Origin: Algoriphagus sp.
GTDB taxonomy: Bacteria > Bacteroidota > Bacteroidia > Cytophagales > Cyclobacteriaceae
Direction: 5' to 3'
DNA length: 64,000 bases
Assembly (NCBI RefSeq): GCF_030694375.1
Contig: NZ_JAUXYL010000023.1
Span: 186,001-250,000 of the forward strand
In this document: one piece after another, positions 45,199 through 54,149 of the stretch
Layout of the letters: the number at the start of each line of letters is the position of its first letter
Numbering within the stretch: the first letter of the stretch is position 1
Notes under the pieces: model-generated
What the model was told of the DNA's origin: nothing
The model's database searches: none
Seen by the model: the letters and a program-made list of their open reading frames with translations, nothing else
Made by a program: the position numbers and the translations under genes

Positions 45199-46167
45199 TT
45201 GAATTTAGCTAAAAATATTAGAAATACAGCCACTCGGGTTTTGCAAAACGAAGCAAATGCCATCTTAAAATTAATTGATGGCTTAGACGGTAGTTTCGAG
45301 GCTTGTGTGGAGCGGATTCTTCATTCTAAAGGTCGTGTGGTGATAACAGGAGTGGGAAAGAGCGCCATCATAGCAAATAAAATTGTAGCTACCCTGAATT
45401 CAACCGGTACGCCTTCACTTTTCATGCATGCAGGTGATGCAATTCATGGGGATTTGGGGATGATTTTGGAAAATGACATCGTAATATGTATTTCAAAATC
45501 CGGAAATACGCCGGAAATAAAGGTGCTTGTTCCATTGTTGAAAAAGCTTGGATCTGTCTTAGTTGCAATGGTCTCTAATATGAATTCGTATCTGGCTGAG
45601 CAAGCTGATTTTGTCCTAAATGCGACGATTGGAGAGGAGGCTTGTCCTCACAATCTTGCTCCAACTACAAGTACTACCGCTCATTTGGCTTTGGGTGATG
45701 CTTTGGCTGTCTGTTTACTTGAGGCTAGGGGCTTCACTTCGGATGATTTTGCTAAATACCATCCTGGAGGTTCGCTGGGAAAGCAGCTCTATCTAAAAGT
45801 GGAAGACGTCTTATCCAAGGGGGTGATTCCCGTTGTCACAGAAGAAGCCGGACTGACTGAGGTGATTATTGAGATTTCAGGAAAAAGGTTGGGGGCTACT
45901 GCCGTGAATGACTCAAATGGAAATCTGACAGGAATCATCACCGACGGAGACTTGAGAAGAATGTTGGGTAAAACCCTAGACATCCAGTCGCTTCGGGCAA
46001 AGGACATTATGTCTGTCAATCCAAAAACTATTTCAAAAGACGAATTTGCCATTCGTGCTCTGAATCTGATGCGCAATCATAATATTACCCAATTAGTCGC
46101 TTTGAATGAGGGAAAAATCGCCGGTTTTGTCCATATTCATGATTTGATGAAAGAAGGAATAGTCTAA
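45199..46167 (+). CDS. kdsD: Arabinose-5-phosphate isomerase, KpsF/KdsD-type (SIS plus CBS)
   Basis: 322 residues. The SIS domain (about 35-180) shows GVGKSAIIANKI, TPSLFMHAGDAIHGDLG and ISKSGNTPEI, and ends with the PTTSTTAHLALGDALA segment. Two CBS domains follow (about 200-322; ITDGDLRRML). It converts ribulose-5-phosphate to arabinose-5-phosphate for Kdo, hence LPS, synthesis. The start is TTG, supported by AGG 5 bases upstream and by the lack of any Met in the conserved N-terminus. manC follows after 6 bases. Confidence 0.9.
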   Translation: MNLAKNIRNTATRVLQNEANAILKLIDGLDGSFEACVERILHSKGRVVITGVGKSAIIANKIVATLNSTGTPSLFMHAGDAIHGDLGMILENDIVICISKSGNTPEIKVLVPLLKKLGSVLVAMVSNMNSYLAEQADFVLNATIGEEACPHNLAPTTSTTAHLALGDALAVCLLEARGFTSDDFAKYHPGGSLGKQLYLKVEDVLSKGVIPVVTEEAGLTEVIIEISGKRLGATAVNDSNGNLTGIITDGDLRRMLGKTLDIQSLRAKDIMSVNPKTISKDEFAIRALNLMRNHNITQLVALNEGKIAGFVHIHDLMKEGIV

Positions 46168-46173
46168 CCCAGC

Positions 46174-47250
46174 ATGCAGGACAAACCCTACATTGTAATC
46201 ATGGCAGGAGGAATCGGTTCACGATTTTGGCCATATAGCAGAAATAGCCGACCAAAGCAGTTTTTGGATATCCTTGGTACGGGTAGAAGTCTACTCCAAA
46301 TGACCTATGACCGGTTCAGGGAAATTGCCGAGCCGTCCCAGTTTATGGTAGTTACCAATCAAGGGTATTTGGATCTTGTCAGGGAGCAACTTCCCGAACT
46401 GGAATCCAGCCAGGTACTATCGGAACCACTTAGGAAAAACACAGCTACCTGCATAGCCTATGCAGCTTATAAAATTCATGCTTTAGATCCTGAAGCTAAA
46501 TTGATCGTGACTCCCGCTGACCATCTGATTTTGCAGGAAAAGCGATTTATTCTGACAATGAACAGGGCAATTCAAGCCTCCGAAACAGAAGGAAGGCTGA
46601 TTACAATCGGGATTAAGCCCAATCGGCCGGAGACAGGATATGGGTATATTCAATATTTAGAGGGAGATAATGGCAATCCTGCCTTAAAAGTTAAAACCTT
46701 TACCGAAAAGCCCAGCATTAAACTTGCGAAGACATTTTTGGATAGCGGCGATTTCGTCTGGAACTCGGGGATATTTGTATGGAAAGCAAAAAGTTTGCTG
46801 GATGCCTTCACTGAAAACTTGCCTGACATTGCAGAGATTTTTGAAGAAGGAAAATCCCATTTTGGAAAACCAACTGAACAGGATTTTATCAATAGGGCCT
46901 ATACCATGGTGAAAAATGTATCCATAGATTATGGAATCATGGAGAAGTCGGATAAGGTTTATGTCATTTTGGGCGATTTTGGCTGGTCAGATTTGGGATC
47001 ATGGCACAGCCTTCATGAGCTGCGGGAAAAAGATGAGAATAATAATGTGGTTGAGGCAAACGCTTTGTTGTATGACACGAAGGATTGCTATATAAAAATG
47101 GATAGTGATAAATTGGTGGTGATCGAGGGCCTTGAAAATTACCTAATAAATGAATCCGAAAATGTTCTCCTGATCTGCAAACTTGGAGGAGAAAGGAAAT
47201 TCAGAGACTTTGTAGCCAATGCCAAAAAGAAAGGGGAAGACTTCGTCTGA
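46174..47250 (+). CDS. manC: Mannose-1-phosphate guanylyltransferase
   Basis: 358 residues. It makes GDP-mannose from mannose-1-phosphate and GTP. Nucleotidyltransferase signature IVIMAGGIGSRFWPYSRNS, then RPKQFLDILG, the LSEPLRKNTATCIA region, VTPADHLI, FTEKPS and WNSGIFVWK. It is the single-domain form, without the C-terminal phosphomannose isomerase domain of the longer AlgA/ManC type. In operon with kdsD, linking both to surface glycan synthesis. Confidence 0.9.
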   Translation: MQDKPYIVIMAGGIGSRFWPYSRNSRPKQFLDILGTGRSLLQMTYDRFREIAEPSQFMVVTNQGYLDLVREQLPELESSQVLSEPLRKNTATCIAYAAYKIHALDPEAKLIVTPADHLILQEKRFILTMNRAIQASETEGRLITIGIKPNRPETGYGYIQYLEGDNGNPALKVKTFTEKPSIKLAKTFLDSGDFVWNSGIFVWKAKSLLDAFTENLPDIAEIFEEGKSHFGKPTEQDFINRAYTMVKNVSIDYGIMEKSDKVYVILGDFGWSDLGSWHSLHELREKDENNNVVEANALLYDTKDCYIKMDSDKLVVIEGLENYLINESENVLLICKLGGERKFRDFVANAKKKGEDFV

Positions 47251-47309
47251 AATCTCCCCATCCCTTTAGTTTTTTATTTCCGCCCTTATTTCTTGATTGA
47301 CTGTATTTT

Positions 47310-47400
47310 AATGTTCAATTATCAAGCTCAATGTTCAATTTGCAATGCGTTTAGGTCAGACCTTGAATTTGATCATTGCTTATTGAAAATTGGTCATTGA
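47310..47400. repeat. ATTGAATTTGATCATTG-type intergenic repeat, second locus
   Basis: Words such as ATGTTCAATT, TTGAATTTGATCATTG and TTATTGAAAATTGG match the repeat at 3118-3260. Between convergent manC and rlmB. Confidence 0.45.
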
Positions 47401-47404
47401 CGAA

Positions 47405-48181
47405 CTATTTTTTACGCTGTCTGAGTGCTTCATAAATCGCCACTCCCGCCGAAACAGAAACATTCAAGCTTTCAATATTTCCAGCCATGGGTATTTTCAC
47501 TTTATCATCCACTATCCCAAATATCTCCTGAGAAATACCATCTTCTTCAGATCCCATGATCAATGCCACTGGTGAAGAAAAATCAGCATCATACATCACC
47601 TTTTCTGTTTTCTCGGTAATTGCTACCAGGGTTAACCCCATTTTTTGTAATTCACGGCAGGTGTAAAACAGGTTTTTGACGCGGACTACAGGAAGGAAAT
47701 TCAAGGCACCGGAAGAGGTTTTAATCGCATCTGAATTGATTTGAGCACTTCCTTTCTCCGGAATTACGATCGCATCTACTCCCGCACATTCTGCAGTTCT
47801 GGCAATTGCACCGAAGTTCCGCACATCAGTAATGTGATCCAGTACCAAAATGAGTGGGGATTTTCCCACGGCAAAGCAATTGTCGATCACATTGTCAAGC
47901 GAAGCATAGACAATCGAGGACATCTGCGCTACTACTCCCTGATGGTTCTTTCGGGTGATTCGGTTGAGTTTGGCATCAGGAACTCTGACAACCGGGATTT
48001 TTTCTGCTTTGCAAAGCTGAAGCAATTCCTTGATCAAGTCATTGTTCAGCTCTTTTTGTACGAGTACTTTGTCGATTTCTTTGCCTGCATGGATGGCCTC
48101 CATTACAGATCGGGTACCGAATATGAAATCTTTTTCAGTGGCTGCTTTATCGATTAGAAAGCCATCCTTCCGCTTCTCCAT
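47405..48181 (-). CDS. rlmB: TrmH/SpoU-family RNA 2'-O-methyltransferase (RlmB type)
   Basis: 258 residues from ATG 48181; ATG 48202 is an alternative that adds 7 residues and lengthens the overlap with the preceding gene. The N-terminal substrate-binding domain (about 17-90, FIFGTRSVMEAI) precedes the SPOUT domain with LVLDHITDVRNFGAIARTA, GSEEDGIS and the closing IPMAGNIESLNVSVSAGVA knot motif. RlmB methylates a guanosine in 23S rRNA; target inferred from the family. Confidence 0.9.
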   Translation of the reverse strand: MEKRKDGFLIDKAATEKDFIFGTRSVMEAIHAGKEIDKVLVQKELNNDLIKELLQLCKAEKIPVVRVPDAKLNRITRKNHQGVVAQMSSIVYASLDNVIDNCFAVGKSPLILVLDHITDVRNFGAIARTAECAGVDAIVIPEKGSAQINSDAIKTSSGALNFLPVVRVKNLFYTCRELQKMGLTLVAITEKTEKVMYDADFSSPVALIMGSEEDGISQEIFGIVDDKVKIPMAGNIESLNVSVSAGVAIYEALRQRKK

Positions 48182-49389
48182 TGGGAAATGTTTTTGAACC
48201 AAACCGGCTGATAGGCTCGGGATCTGTTCAGGGTGTAGAAATGTGGGCTGAGTATTGTTTTAGCCCGCGCAAAGGTAAACTTAATTTTTGAGCTTGCGTC
48301 CATGCCTGCATAGGACCAGACTTCCCGATCCAAGTAAAAATTCACTTCCTGTGGTGGCCCCATGACGATATAGACCATTCCTCTATCTGTCTTCCAGCCT
48401 TCTTTGAAATCGGTAAATAGAATATTTGCAAATTCTACCATGCGAAAATAATTACGAATCAGTTCCTTGGCGATTTCAGGGTTACGGGTCAGGTTGATCC
48501 AGTATTCATCGAGCGCCTTTTTTTTGTCTTGGGCAAGAATCAGCGTTTCATGTTCTTTTCGGGTAGAAATGTAGGTAACCATCTGAACCATTTCTTCCCA
48601 ATCCTTTACCTTTGGAAATGACTCGTGTGTAGTTTTTAGCAAAAGCCCTGTCTGAGCAGTGGTGTCGGTCTGGAAAAAGTAATAGCCCTCTTCACTAAAT
48701 TCCTTAGGGATATTGGCCAAGAAGTCGCCCATATTAATCACATTTAGTTCTTTGGGGATATCTGCAGGACGGGTCTCCATAGGAGGAAAAGGCACGTCAA
48801 ACTTGATCGGGTAAAAGAATGAGTAGATGGAGGGCGATTTTACGGTTTTGAAAAGTAAGGATTCTTCCTTATTTAAGTAGTTTTGATCAAATGCGATTTC
48901 ATTGGCGTAATAAGCGCCAAAATCAGGTTGGTCCAAGACAAATTGACTTTTCAAATCAATGTGATAGACATATTCATCCCCCTGACGCGTATCCAAAACT
49001 GTCAACAATGCGATCGCTGTTTTTTGGCTTTCCGGGATTTCTACCATTTTTTCAAATATCCAATGCCTATCCGAATCTGCTTTTAGATCGTTTTCTGTCA
49101 AAAGGTTGATATTATCAGAGCCAATTACCTGATCATAAGAATTGAGTATCGAATAGCTAAAGCTAAAATTTGCGAATGCAGGAGCTTCTTCGATTTTTTC
49201 AATGACAAATTGGACTTTGAAACTTTCCTTACTGGTTTTTATCGGAATGATTTTCAATCCCAGGCGAGAATATAGCGAATACCTCAGAGCCTGATCTGTG
49301 GAAGAGAGGGTTTTTTGGGCGAGTGAATGATGAGAAATAATAAATGAAGCAAAAAGGAATACTACTAGCGGGGTGAGGATTCGATTCAT
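48154..49389 (-). CDS. GWxTD-domain secreted protein
   Basis: 411 residues from ATG 49389, which gives a signal peptide (MNRILTPLVVFLF... ending SLAQ). The C-terminal GWxTD domain shows EGWKTDRGMVYIVMGPPQEV and then a REVWSY segment, the family hallmarks. The domain is common in Bacteroidota and related phyla; function unknown. The region before it is beta-rich. The stop overlaps rlmB, so the two are coupled. A longer frame to 49434 adds a charged segment before the signal and is less likely. Confidence 0.8.
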   Translation of the reverse strand: MNRILTPLVVFLFASFIISHHSLAQKTLSSTDQALRYSLYSRLGLKIIPIKTSKESFKVQFVIEKIEEAPAFANFSFSYSILNSYDQVIGSDNINLLTENDLKADSDRHWIFEKMVEIPESQKTAIALLTVLDTRQGDEYVYHIDLKSQFVLDQPDFGAYYANEIAFDQNYLNKEESLLFKTVKSPSIYSFFYPIKFDVPFPPMETRPADIPKELNVINMGDFLANIPKEFSEEGYYFFQTDTTAQTGLLLKTTHESFPKVKDWEEMVQMVTYISTRKEHETLILAQDKKKALDEYWINLTRNPEIAKELIRNYFRMVEFANILFTDFKEGWKTDRGMVYIVMGPPQEVNFYLDREVWSYAGMDASSKIKFTFARAKTILSPHFYTLNRSRAYQPVWFKNISQWRSGRMAF

Positions 49390-49422
49390 TAGGTCTTGAT
49401 CTCGGTTTTTAAAAATTAGACT

Positions 49423-49430
49423 TACTTTTG
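49423..49430 (+). promoter_or_regulatory. -7 box of the methyltransferase gene
   Basis: TACTTTTG matches TAnnTTTG, 20 bases before ATG 49451. No clear -33 element at 19-21 bases; a TTG lies 24 bases upstream. Confidence 0.45.
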
Positions 49431-49450
49431 CCAAAATACTAAATTTTCAA

Positions 49451-50227
49451 ATGGCTACCTATACAACGGAAATCGCCTCTGACAAGTTGATCAGCGACAA
49501 TCCTATCCATCAAAGACTTCTCAAAGCATATATCGCTGCCAAGCCTTGGATTTCCGGTAGTTTACTGGAAGTGGGCTGTGGAGAGGGTAGAGGAGTTGAG
49601 GAACTTTTGCCCTTGGCATCGAGCTACATAGGTTTGGATAAAATCGGAGAGGTAATCACCATGCTAAAGGAAAAGTATCCCAAAGTCGATTTTCGTCAGG
49701 CTGTGATTCCTCCATTTTTGGATTTCGAAAATAATTCCTTTGAGACGATTGTCAGCTTTCAGGTGATTGAACACATCGAAAATGATCATCTCTTCCTTCA
49801 GGAAATCTATCGAATGCTAAAGCCGGGAGGGAAGGCCATAATTTCAACACCCAACATCAACCATACCCTGTCACGAAATCCATGGCATGAGCGTGAATAC
49901 AAGCCTCAGGAATTGATAGATTTAGCTGCCGGGATTTTTGACAAGGTCGAGGCAATGGGAATTGGTGGAAATGAAAAAGTATGGGCATATCATGAAGCCA
50001 ATCGAAAGTCCGTCCAAAAGATCATGCGCTTTGATATTTTTGACTTGCAGCACAAGCTTCCTGCTTCGGTATTAAGGTTTCCTTATGAGATCCTAAATCG
50101 TATGAACCGAAATAAACTTCATAAACAACAGGGCACCTCCGTGGTGGAGATCAGTCATGAAGACTTTCCGCTGGTGAAGGATCCTGCAAAAGGACTTGAT
50201 TTGTTTTATATCCTTTGGAAAAAGTAA
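49451..50227 (+). CDS. Class I SAM-dependent methyltransferase
   Basis: 258 residues. SAM-binding motif I is LLEVGCGEGRGVEEL, then IGLDKIGEV, and the Methyltransf_11-type FETIVSFQVIEHIENDHLFL followed by RMLKPGGKAIISTPN. Substrate unknown; the C-terminal part (about 150-258) is specific to the family and has no membrane segment. Divergent from the GWxTD/rlmB operon. Confidence 0.85.
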   Translation: MATYTTEIASDKLISDNPIHQRLLKAYIAAKPWISGSLLEVGCGEGRGVEELLPLASSYIGLDKIGEVITMLKEKYPKVDFRQAVIPPFLDFENNSFETIVSFQVIEHIENDHLFLQEIYRMLKPGGKAIISTPNINHTLSRNPWHEREYKPQELIDLAAGIFDKVEAMGIGGNEKVWAYHEANRKSVQKIMRFDIFDLQHKLPASVLRFPYEILNRMNRNKLHKQQGTSVVEISHEDFPLVKDPAKGLDLFYILWKK

Positions 50228-50240
50228 GGATTGATAATTT

Positions 50241-50266
50241 GCCACGAAGGCGCTAAGGCACGAAGG
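50241..50266. repeat. GCCACGAAGGCGCTAAGGC dispersed repeat
   Basis: The short tandem-like phrase CACGAAGGCGCTAAGGCACGAAGG is of a kind common in intergenic regions of many bacterial genomes (from memory, unsearched). One copy here. The rest of 50267-50418 holds nothing recognisable. Confidence 0.4.
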
Positions 50267-50418
50267 TTATGTAAAGCTTAACATAGTGTCATTGTAGAGA
50301 AAAATCAAGTTGTAGTTTAAGAAATAAGCAAACATAAATTCATAGAGATTCAAGCAAAGCTTTGAATATCACTTGAGACTTTATTTTATAAATCTGTGGG
50401 AAACATTTGAGACAACAA

Positions 50419-50445
50419 AAAGGCGAGAATCAAATCCTCGCCTTT
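50419..50445. terminator. Bidirectional terminator between convergent genes
   Basis: AAAGGCGAG pairs with CTCGCCTTT (9 bp, 9-base loop) and is flanked by A and T stretches. It serves the DUF2723 gene (stop 50468) and perhaps the methyltransferase gene. Confidence 0.7.
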
Positions 50446-50467
50446 CTTTATTTGCAATTTCAGAAAT

Positions 50468-53452
50468 CTATCTTCTCTCCAACACTCCCGGTTGCGCACT
50501 TTCTACCCCGATCAGGCTTTCCAGTCGCAGCTTCAGTGATTGAGCTTCTTCCTGATATCCTCTTTCTTCGAGAAGCGGAATGAAGTATTTTACCATTTCG
50601 ATCGATATCATCATATCTCTGTCATATCCTCTGTTTTCCCGAGTATAGAAGTCGATCATATCCAGCGATCTTTTGGAGATTTTGTCAATGATGTCCAGTG
50701 CTTTTTCATCCTCTCCAACTTCAAAAAACAAGGGAACTGACTGCCCGCTACTCAAATCATAAGGCATCGCCTCATGAGGGATAGTTTCCAGACCATAATT
50801 TAACAAAGTAGCTGCCTGCTCCATTTTGTCCTCATCCAACAGGGCCATGACGATGGTATTAAGTGAGCTTCTATGGTTGGATGCAAACCGTCTGTATTCC
50901 TCGTCTAGGTAAGCATTCGGGTCATTCATTCCACGGAAGGCAAAATTCTCCATGTAATTCTTATAGGCAAGATCGGTGTTGACCAATTCTTCACGAATAA
51001 ACTCCGGTTTACGAACAGGTAACAAGCGATAAGTCATCCCTTCCATCACCACGTGGTCTTCGATATTGATTCCGATAGAGGAGAGCGAAGTGTTATTGAA
51101 GTAGATCGGTCGCTCCCAGTTGTTGCTTACTATTAAGTCGATGAGCATTAATGTTGCCCTTGTCATATACTGACCTTTTACTTGCAGGTTCATTTGCGAG
51201 GCGAAAAGATCTTTGAATTGAGTTGGTACTATTTCATCGTTTGAAACAAAGCTGCTGTCCACCTCCAAAATCAAATTACGGGAAGGAACCATGTTGACCA
51301 CACTTTTTCCTCCGGTTTTCATTTTTAGCAGATCCGAACCTGAGTTTAAAAGCTTAAGATATTCTGAGGCTGAGATGGCATTCAGGTTTTCCTGCTCCAT
51401 GACATAGAGCACATCATTGGTTCCTTTTTGGTAACGCTCAGGGATTAATGAAAAAGGAAGCGGCTCAGATTCATTGACCGGTCGGGTCATTTGCTTCATA
51501 TACCAATCAGTTTCAAAGTAGCTCAAAACGATCACCCGCACATCGGTTCGGAAGTTTTCTACCTCCTGCACGTACCAAAGAGGGAATGTATCGTTGTCAC
51601 CTCCGGTGAAAAGAATAGCGTTAGGAGCACAGGATGCCAAGAAGTTACGAGCAGAATCTACCGAGAAATAGCGGCCTTTTCTGTTGTGATCATTCCAGTT
51701 TTCGGCCCCCATAAGTCCAGCTACCGGAAGTGTGATCAAGGTTGCGATGACTGCTCCAGTCGAGAGGTTTTTTGTGGCTTTTCCGAAGGCATGAGCCAAT
51801 CCCAATACACCAAGTCCTGCCCAAATGGCAAATGCATAGAAGCTACCCACATAGATGTAATCCCGCTCACGTGGTTCGACAGGCGGTGAGTTCAAATAAA
51901 GCACCAACACCACACCCATCATCATGAAGAGCATGAAGTTGACGTAGAAATACTTCGGGTCTTTTTTGGCCTGGAAGAAAATACCGATCAGTCCAAGGAT
52001 CAAAGGTAGCATCAAATAGTTGTTATGCCCTTTATTTTCTTTGATGTAATCAGGGTATTTGTCGCTAAAAGCATCCGTCAAACCAATCCACGGCGCATCA
52101 GTAAAATCACTTTCTCGTCCAGAGAAATTCCACATGAAATAGCGCCAATACATGTGTCCCAGCTGATGGCTAAACATGAAGTAGAGGTTGTCTCCGAAAG
52201 TCGGTTCCTGACCTTCTCTCAGTCCCAATTTTGATCGGTAGATGCGTTTATGATTTTCCTGAGTGGAATAGATTCTTGGAAGGATGGTGGTTTTGGCCGG
52301 ATCGTAGGTATTTTTCAGTTCATAATCTACGATTTCATACTTGTCCTTGCCCTTCATGTACACCGGTGCACCTTCTTCCTGATCGACAAGTTGCGCAGTG
52401 AAGTATTGTCCATGAAGTAGTGGTCGGTAGCCGTATTGCTCCCGCTTCAGGTAGGAAACAACGCTTATTACGTCCTTTGGTGCGTTTTGATTGATGATCG
52501 GGTCTTGATTGGATCGGACAATTACCAAGGTGTAACTACCGTATCCGATCAGGATGAAAACCAAAGACAGTAAAGCCGTATTGAGGAGTACTTTTTCTTT
52601 TTGAATCGAGTAGCGAATGCCAAAGACCAATGCTCCTAGAAAAAGAAGGATAAAAAAGATAATTCCTGATCCGAATGGCAATCCGATGCTGTTGACAAAG
52701 AAAATCTCGACTGAAGCGGCTAGACTTGGAAGCCCCGGGATAATCAGGTTATTGATGATGATCAAAGCGACACCACCGAGGAACATAGCGTAAATCGCTC
52801 CTTTCAGCGTAGCATTTTGGTATTTTTTGAAATAATACACCAAAGCCAAAGCGGGCAAAGTCACGAGGTTCAATAGGTGAACTCCAATAGAAAGTCCCAC
52901 CAAATAGGCGATAAAGATCAACCATCGGTTCTCCAATTTTGGATCCTTGATCACTTCCCACTTCAAAAATGCCCAAATTACAATTGCAGTAAAGAAGGAA
53001 GACATCGCGTACACTTCCGCCTCGACGGCAGAAAACCAAAAACTGTCTGAGAAAGTGTAAATCAGCGATCCCACAATGGCAGAACCCATCAGCGCGATAG
53101 TTTGACCCTTAGTTTCCTTGCCTTCTTCGATTGCAAAGATTCTTTTTCCAAAAAGTGTAATCGACCAGAATAGAAATAAGATGGTGAACCCTGAGAACAA
53201 AGCACTGCCGATATTCATCCAGTACGCTACTTGTAATCCGTCTCCCATGGCCAAAAAGCCAAACATTCGATAGACCAAAAGCATAAATGGAGCTCCCGGA
53301 GGGTGGGGTACTTGAAGCTTATAAGAAACGGCGATAAACTCTCCCGGATCCCAAAAACTTGCGGTTTGTTCCACAGTGAGAATATATACCAAGGTCGCAA
53401 CGGCAAAAATTCCCCAGCCGGTGACGTTATTGATCTGCTTATAATTGAGCAT
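50468..53452 (-). CDS. DUF2723 multi-pass membrane protein (GT-C-like glycosyltransferase)
   Basis: 994 residues. The N-terminal half has about 12 membrane segments and opens with the family motif FWDPGEFIAVSYKLQVPHPPGAP, whose Asp-Glu pair sits where GT-C enzymes bind the lipid-phosphate donor; a further conserved ERDYIYVGSFYAFAIWAGLG lies near 530. The C-terminal half is a periplasmic soluble region with GGDNDTFPLWYVQEVENFRTDVRVI-type strands and TPR-like helices near the end. A protein or lipid glycosyltransferase role is inferred from the fold family; the acceptor is unknown. Confidence 0.8.
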   Translation of the reverse strand: MLNYKQINNVTGWGIFAVATLVYILTVEQTASFWDPGEFIAVSYKLQVPHPPGAPFMLLVYRMFGFLAMGDGLQVAYWMNIGSALFSGFTILFLFWSITLFGKRIFAIEEGKETKGQTIALMGSAIVGSLIYTFSDSFWFSAVEAEVYAMSSFFTAIVIWAFLKWEVIKDPKLENRWLIFIAYLVGLSIGVHLLNLVTLPALALVYYFKKYQNATLKGAIYAMFLGGVALIIINNLIIPGLPSLAASVEIFFVNSIGLPFGSGIIFFILLFLGALVFGIRYSIQKEKVLLNTALLSLVFILIGYGSYTLVIVRSNQDPIINQNAPKDVISVVSYLKREQYGYRPLLHGQYFTAQLVDQEEGAPVYMKGKDKYEIVDYELKNTYDPAKTTILPRIYSTQENHKRIYRSKLGLREGQEPTFGDNLYFMFSHQLGHMYWRYFMWNFSGRESDFTDAPWIGLTDAFSDKYPDYIKENKGHNNYLMLPLILGLIGIFFQAKKDPKYFYVNFMLFMMMGVVLVLYLNSPPVEPRERDYIYVGSFYAFAIWAGLGVLGLAHAFGKATKNLSTGAVIATLITLPVAGLMGAENWNDHNRKGRYFSVDSARNFLASCAPNAILFTGGDNDTFPLWYVQEVENFRTDVRVIVLSYFETDWYMKQMTRPVNESEPLPFSLIPERYQKGTNDVLYVMEQENLNAISASEYLKLLNSGSDLLKMKTGGKSVVNMVPSRNLILEVDSSFVSNDEIVPTQFKDLFASQMNLQVKGQYMTRATLMLIDLIVSNNWERPIYFNNTSLSSIGINIEDHVVMEGMTYRLLPVRKPEFIREELVNTDLAYKNYMENFAFRGMNDPNAYLDEEYRRFASNHRSSLNTIVMALLDEDKMEQAATLLNYGLETIPHEAMPYDLSSGQSVPLFFEVGEDEKALDIIDKISKRSLDMIDFYTRENRGYDRDMMISIEMVKYFIPLLEERGYQEEAQSLKLRLESLIGVESAQPGVLERR

Positions 53453-53552
53453 TAAACGGAAAATTAGTCGGGGCGAAAATATGAAAATTTACTCCATTTC
53501 AGGATTTTTTAGCACTTTTTAAAAGTTTGGGATAACTAAGCAAAAATTTTCG

Positions 53553-53597
53553 TGTGACAAAAATTACGGTGTAATAGGCTTTGGTGAGCTATTTTTG
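53553..53597 (+). promoter_or_regulatory. Crp-type site and -7 box upstream of thioredoxin
   Basis: TGTGACAAAAATTACG (53553-53568) has a full left half and a weak right half. Its centre is 29.5 bases from the -7 box TATTTTTG (53590-53597). That puts the site near -40, a class II activator position, and there is no -33 TTG. Confidence 0.5.
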
Positions 53598-53620
53598 TTG
53601 AGTAATTAAAATTAAAAACC

Positions 53621-53941
53621 ATGAGTACGCAGCCAAAAACATTTCAGGAACTAATTCAAGGGGATATTCCCGTTTTGGTAGATTTCTTTGCTACCTGGTG
53701 TGGACCTTGCAAAATGATGCAACCTATTCTGGAAGATACTTCCAGGCAATTAGGCGATAAAGTCAAAATCGTGAAGGTGGATATTGATAAAAATCCGCTT
53801 GCAGCAGGAAAATTTCAGGTTAGAGGTGTTCCGACATTGATCCTTTTTCACAAAGGAAAAGCGATCTGGAGACAATCTGGAGTAGTTCCCACGCATCAAT
53901 TAGTTCAAATTATTGAATCCAATCTGGGTGCCTTTGCTTAA
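53621..53941 (+). CDS. Thioredoxin
   Basis: 106 residues, a single thioredoxin domain with the WCGPCK active site (Cys27 and Cys30), the conserved VDIDKNPLAAGKFQVRGVPT (cis-Pro) and a cytoplasmic N-terminus. It reduces disulfides or persulfides. Its place at the head of the sulfur cluster, with the same kind of upstream dyad, suggests a job in releasing sulfane sulfur from the rhodanese or dioxygenase. The general housekeeping thioredoxin may be elsewhere. Confidence 0.9.
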   Translation: MSTQPKTFQELIQGDIPVLVDFFATWCGPCKMMQPILEDTSRQLGDKVKIVKVDIDKNPLAAGKFQVRGVPTLILFHKGKAIWRQSGVVPTHQLVQIIESNLGAFA

Positions 53942-53947
53942 AACCAA

Positions 53948-53992
53948 TGTGACAAAAGTCATTTTGAATTCAGTTTTTAGAAAATAATTTTG
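53948..53992 (+). promoter_or_regulatory. Crp-type site and -7 box upstream of the CstB-like gene
   Basis: TGTGACAAAAGTCATT (53948-53963) is centred exactly 29.5 bases from the -7 box TAATTTTG (53985-53992), the same geometry as at the thioredoxin promoter. The transcript would have a leader of about 150 bases that contains the conserved hairpin element at 54038. Confidence 0.6.
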
Positions 53993-54037
53993 ATCAAGTT
54001 TTAAAAGGAATTAATAAGACAAATCAAATTCATTACA

Positions 54038-54100
54038 GGATGACGCAAACGTCATCCGCCGGATGATTATTAGTCATGAGCCATAGGCAATAAGGCCCAA
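54038..54100 (+). promoter_or_regulatory. Conserved leader element, CstB-like copy
   Basis: GGATGACG-CAAA-CGTCATCC is an 8-bp perfect stem (54038-54057). It is followed by GGATGATTAT, then CATGAG and CCATAGGCAATAA. The same order of blocks, with a compensating stem change, occurs at 57838-57895 before the second YeeE/YedE gene. CATCC of the stem could alternatively pair with the GGATG that follows. Role (RNA switch, attenuator, or DNA operator) not determined. Confidence 0.5.
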
Positions 54101-54149
54101 CATCTCTCCGGATGGCCATCAAGTTGACCACTAAAAAAAAAATAATACT

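Noticed and set aside
47741..48157. Plus-strand frame of 138 codons opposite rlmB
   Set aside because: Antisense of the SPOUT methyltransferase; no start context.
53553..53568. FNR box (TTGAT-N4-ATCAA)
   Set aside because: The half sites in this cluster are TGTGA/TCACA, closer to the Crp consensus; the family member cannot be named from the site alone.
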